NCBI GenBank assembly: GCA_963765725.1
Contig: CAVXXI010000001.1
Span: forward strand, 992,001 to 1,056,000
Reading direction: 5' to 3'
Source of the DNA: DASQEH01 sp963765725
GTDB lineage: Bacteria; Actinomycetota; Actinomycetes; Propionibacteriales; Nocardioidaceae
Length of the DNA stretch: 64,000 bases
Shown here: positions 61,353 through 64,000 of the stretch, piece after piece
Position numbering within the stretch: position 1 is the first letter of the stretch
Layout of the letters: every line of letters starts with the position of its first letter
Notes under the pieces: generated by a model
What the model was told of the DNA's origin: nothing
Seen by the model: the letters and a program-made list of their open reading frames with translations, nothing else
The model's database searches: none
Program-made: the position numbers and the translations under genes

Positions 61353-62076
61353 GCGGATCTCCTGGATGCTTGGTCACCGGGGCCCCTTCGTCCTGCAGGT
61401 GCGACACGTCGTTGAACTCGACGCACGACCACGCGCCCTCGCCGCTCGGGCGATGCAGCCGGGTCAGGGAGACGTTGCGGATGGGGTTGGCACGGGCGAT
61501 CTCGAGGATGTCCGCCTCGGTGAGGCCTTCGCAGACGTACCGAAAGATCAGCACCATGGCGTCGTGGCAGCTGACGAGGACACGACGGCCGTCCTCGACT
61601 CGGTCGAGGTCACCCATCACGCTGCGTACGCGGAGCACCAGGTCCACCCAGGACTCACCGCCCGGCGGGCGGTGGTAGAACTTGCCCAGCCACCGCCGCC
61701 GCGCCGCCTCTTCCGGGTAACGCGCCTCCACTCCCCTGGTCGTCAACCGGTCGAGGATGCCGAGCTCCCGGTCGCGAAGCCGCTCGTCGATGCGGATCTC
61801 CAGAGCGAGGCCCGCGACGTCCAGGGCGATCGTGGCGGTGTCGAGGGCACGCTTGTACGGCGAGGACCAGACGGAGTCTGGTACCTGCTCCGGCGCCCAG
61901 CCCGCGAACAGGGCGCCCAGGGCACGCGCCTGCTCCTGGCCTACCGGCGAGAGCGACACATCGGCGTCGCGTACAGGCACCTCGATGACCTCTGCCTGCG
62001 CCGCCTCAGCCTGAGCCGCGGCCACGTTTCCCATGCTCTCGCCGTGTCGAACCAAGCTCAGCTCGACTGCGCCCAT
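61336..62076 (-). CDS. Histidine phosphatase family protein
   Basis: 246 residues. Phosphoglycerate-mutase-like catalytic motif LVRHGESMGN (RHGE) with the second Arg/His in WSSPYKRALDTA and VLVSCHDAMVLIFRYV. The C-terminal part (NPIRNVSLTRLHRPSGEGAW) is usual for this group. Substrate unknown. TAGGGT six bases before ATG 62076 suggests a leaderless mRNA; it is the first gene of a pair with nnrD. Confidence 0.9.
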   Translation of the reverse strand: MGAVELSLVRHGESMGNVAAAQAEAAQAEVIEVPVRDADVSLSPVGQEQARALGALFAGWAPEQVPDSVWSSPYKRALDTATIALDVAGLALEIRIDERLRDRELGILDRLTTRGVEARYPEEAARRRWLGKFYHRPPGGESWVDLVLRVRSVMGDLDRVEDGRRVLVSCHDAMVLIFRYVCEGLTEADILEIARANPIRNVSLTRLHRPSGEGAWSCVEFNDVSHLQDEGAPVTKHPGDPHVRPS

Positions 62077-62082
62077 CCGAAG

Positions 62083-62088
62083 ACCCTA
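62083..62088 (-). promoter_or_regulatory. Leaderless-type -10 box for the histidine phosphatase gene
   Basis: TAGGGT on the minus strand (62088-62083), six bases before ATG 62076, in the short gap after the aldo/keto reductase stop. Confidence 0.45.
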
Positions 62089-62128
62089 ATGGAACCGCCC
62101 GCCGGGCACCGCAGCCGGTCGGCCGGTG

Positions 62129-63079
62129 TCACTCCCCACGGAAGCCGGACGTCACCGCGTCGAGCGCCGCGAGGTCGTCGGCGTCCGGTGCCCATGCCCC
62201 GGCCGCCGCGTTCGCGCGCACCTGCTCGGCGGACGTCGCACCGGCGATGACCGAGCCGACGACCGGCTGTGCCACGAGGCCGCCGATCGCCACCTCGAGC
62301 AGGCTCACGCCGCGCTCCTCGGCGTACGACGCGATCGCCTCGATACGGTCGAAGTCGGCCCCTTCGAGCCTCGACGACTGCGACACCAGCCGCGAGCCCT
62401 CGGGCGCCGCCTCGCCGCGCCGGTACTTGCCGGTCAGCAGGCCGAACTCCAGCGGGAAGTACGGCAGCAGCCCGACGCCGACGTGCAGACAGGCCGGTAC
62501 GAGCTCGTCGTCGGCGGACCGGTCGTACAGCGAGTACTTGTTCTGGGCGCTGACGTACGCCACTCCCCCGCTGCTCTTCGCCAGCCAGTCGGCGTCGACC
62601 ACCTGCCAGGCGCTGTAGTTGGACGACCCGATGTAGCGCACCTTGCCCTCCTTGACGAGCTCGTCGAGAGCCGCAAGCGTCTCCGCGATCGGCGTCAGCG
62701 GGTCGGGCTGGTGGATCTGGTACAGGTCGATCCAGTCGGTCCGAAGCCGTCGCAGGCTGGCCTCGACGGCGCGCCGGACGTACCGGCGGGAGCCCCGCGC
62801 CTGCCACCCGGGGCCGTTGGAGCCGCCCATGTCGGACCCGAACTTCGTAGCGATCACGACGTCGGCACGACGCGTGCCGATCGCGCGCCCGAGCAGCTCC
62901 TCGCTGGCCCCTCGGCCGTACGTGTCGGCGGTGTCGAAGAGCGTGATGCCCTCGTCGAGGGCCGCGTCGACGACCGCGCGGGTCGTGGCCTCGTCGATGC
63001 GGGTACCGAACGCGTTGCAGCCGACCCCGACGACGCTGACGGTCAGGCCGGAGGACCCGAGCTGCCGGTACGTCGTCAT
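62129..63079 (-). CDS. Aldo/keto reductase
   Basis: 316 residues of the AKR (beta/alpha)8 family. Catalytic tetrad region: FDTADTYGRGASEELLGRAI (Asp, Tyr), VVIATKFG (Lys), and YQIHQPDP (His). NADPH-binding end: PVVGSVIAGATSAEQVRANA. ATG 63079 overlaps the stop of the ATP-grasp gene (ATGA), so the two are translationally coupled. Resembles the general stress/YajO-like AKR group; substrate unknown. Confidence 0.92.
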   Translation of the reverse strand: MTTYRQLGSSGLTVSVVGVGCNAFGTRIDEATTRAVVDAALDEGITLFDTADTYGRGASEELLGRAIGTRRADVVIATKFGSDMGGSNGPGWQARGSRRYVRRAVEASLRRLRTDWIDLYQIHQPDPLTPIAETLAALDELVKEGKVRYIGSSNYSAWQVVDADWLAKSSGGVAYVSAQNKYSLYDRSADDELVPACLHVGVGLLPYFPLEFGLLTGKYRRGEAAPEGSRLVSQSSRLEGADFDRIEAIASYAEERGVSLLEVAIGGLVAQPVVGSVIAGATSAEQVRANAAAGAWAPDADDLAALDAVTSGFRGE

Positions 63080-64000
63080 GCCGCGGCCATGTTCTGGTCG
63101 CGCACCCACAGGGCCAGCAGGCCGCGGAAGTGCGCCGTGAACGCGTCGACCTCGTGAGCCGGGTAGGTGGCCACGATGGTCTGCATGAGCAGGTCGTCGA
63201 ACTCCTGCGAGGACACCCAGGAGGCGACCAGCTCGTCGATGTGCGGCAGCGCCTCGGCGCAGAACTCCTGGTACCGGTCCCGCTCGAAGTACGCATCGGC
63301 GAGGCCCTGGTACTTGGCCAGCTTGGCGCCGTAGTCGAGCTCTGGGTCGTCGGCCACCGCGAACCACGGCGTCGGGTCGACGTGCAGGTGCGCCGTGCGG
63401 CCGGTGCTGACGCAGAACGCCGTCCACTTCAGCAGCGACTTCATCGCCCACGGGAAGTAGTAGTGCAGCGACGTCACGGCGACGTCGGGGCAGGCATTGG
63501 CGTAGTCGATGGGCAGCACGTTGTCGCCCTGGATGAGCATCTCGCAGGAGTTGAACTCCCACCGGAAGAACGCGTTGACGGTCTGCGTGATGGCGACAGC
63601 CTCGAGACCGGTCGCGGGGCTCAGGAAGTCGTGGTCGACGGCGTACCTGTCGTGCATGGGTTCATCGGGCCGGAAGTGCATGACCATGGACTCCGGTCCG
63701 ATGGTGAGAGCGCGGGCGAACACGTCATACGGCTCCACCGACTTCTGCAGGTGCATGAGCATCTCGCCCGACTCGTTGTACGCGGCCCAGAGGTCCTGCT
63801 CGCTCTCGATCCGCGACACGCCCCGCCAGCCGCCGCCGTCGAACGGCTTCATGAACAGCGGGTAGCCCATCTGCGCTGCGATCGCCGCGAGGTCGAAGGG
63901 CTCGTTGTACCGCGACGCGGTGTAGGACCAGCGGACGTTCTCGAGCGGGTTCTTGTACGGCACCAGCACGGTGTCGGGGACCTTCATGCCGAGCCGCATG
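63076..64000 (-). CDS. ATP-grasp protein (5' end outside window)
   Basis: 307 C-terminal residues are visible; the frame continues past the window end. MGYPLFMKPFDGGGWRGVSR is the ATP-grasp Lys and Gly-rich loop, EPYDVFARALTIGPESMVMH lies in the lid, and FNSCEMLIQGDNVLPIDYAN carries the C-terminal metal-binding Glu/Asp-Asn region. This class forms carboxylate-amine or carboxylate-thiol bonds. The C-terminal 90 residues (AKYQGLADAYFERDRYQEFC) are a helical extension. Coupled to the aldo/keto reductase. Confidence 0.85.
   Translation of the reverse strand, partial: MRLGMKVPDTVLVPYKNPLENVRWSYTASRYNEPFDLAAIAAQMGYPLFMKPFDGGGWRGVSRIESEQDLWAAYNESGEMLMHLQKSVEPYDVFARALTIGPESMVMHFRPDEPMHDRYAVDHDFLSPATGLEAVAITQTVNAFFRWEFNSCEMLIQGDNVLPIDYANACPDVAVTSLHYYFPWAMKSLLKWTAFCVSTGRTAHLHVDPTPWFAVADDPELDYGAKLAKYQGLADAYFERDRYQEFCAEALPHIDELVASWVSSQEFDDLLMQTIVATYPAHEVDAFTAHFRGLLALWVRDQNMAAA

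Overview
The window is very GC-rich chromosomal DNA from an actinomycete. The evidence is the conserved actinobacterial block pgsA-type synthase / DUF881 / sbp / DUF881 / gcvH / garA / ftsR / bifunctional nuclease / merR / gcvP (same order as Rv1822-Rv1832 of Mycobacterium tuberculosis), DinB/DUF664 and TIGR03086 families typical of mycothiol users, a GarA-type FHA protein, many GTG starts, and many apparently leaderless genes with a TAGNNT box 5-8 bases before the start codon. The genus cannot be fixed from the sequence alone. There is no prophage, CRISPR array, rRNA or recognisable tRNA.

Layout. 1-15.5 kb is a mosaic of small metabolic and stress genes: the end of an O-methyltransferase, a SnoaL-like cyclase, a maleate-isomerase-like protein lacking both catalytic cysteines, a class V PLP enzyme, a nuclease-like lipoprotein, a GGDEF-EAL protein with a frameshift, an MFS exporter, idi, a padR operon with a palindromic operator, an rRNA methyltransferase and a selenium-binding protein. 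At 15.5-18.5 kb a second GGDEF gene is split by a decayed IS110-family element, next to a repeat-rich protein and a large tandem repeat. 18.5-22.4 kb is an amidase / NCS1 permease / ureohydrolase operon. 22.4-29.7 kb holds a secreted phosphoesterase, a monomeric sarcosine oxidase, a stand-alone LigD phosphoesterase domain and the homogentisate branch of tyrosine catabolism (fahA, an unknown partner, divergent hmgA).

30-38.8 kb is the conserved division/glycine-cleavage block; gcvP has its own glycine riboswitch. 38.8-46 kb carries tldE/tldD and sbcC/sbcD, followed by fdhD, pepN, an SDR and a secreted beta-helix protein. 52-56.4 kb has a SIS-domain sugar isomerase and its DeoR regulator, which share a 16-bp operator, then the folate pair fchA/fhs. 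56.4-64 kb contains small metabolic genes, two phosphotransferases, nnrD, a histidine phosphatase, an aldo/keto reductase and an ATP-grasp enzyme.

Three signals stand out beyond ordinary genes. A strong match to the actinobacterial dif site lies at 59207-59234 between the two phosphotransferases, which would put the window in the replication terminus. Families of 22-24 bp tandem repeats sit in six intergenic spaces, several ending right at the -35 region of a leaderless promoter. Single-base frameshifts recur in or near G/C-rich tracts of otherwise intact genes, so sequencing error must be separated from real decay.
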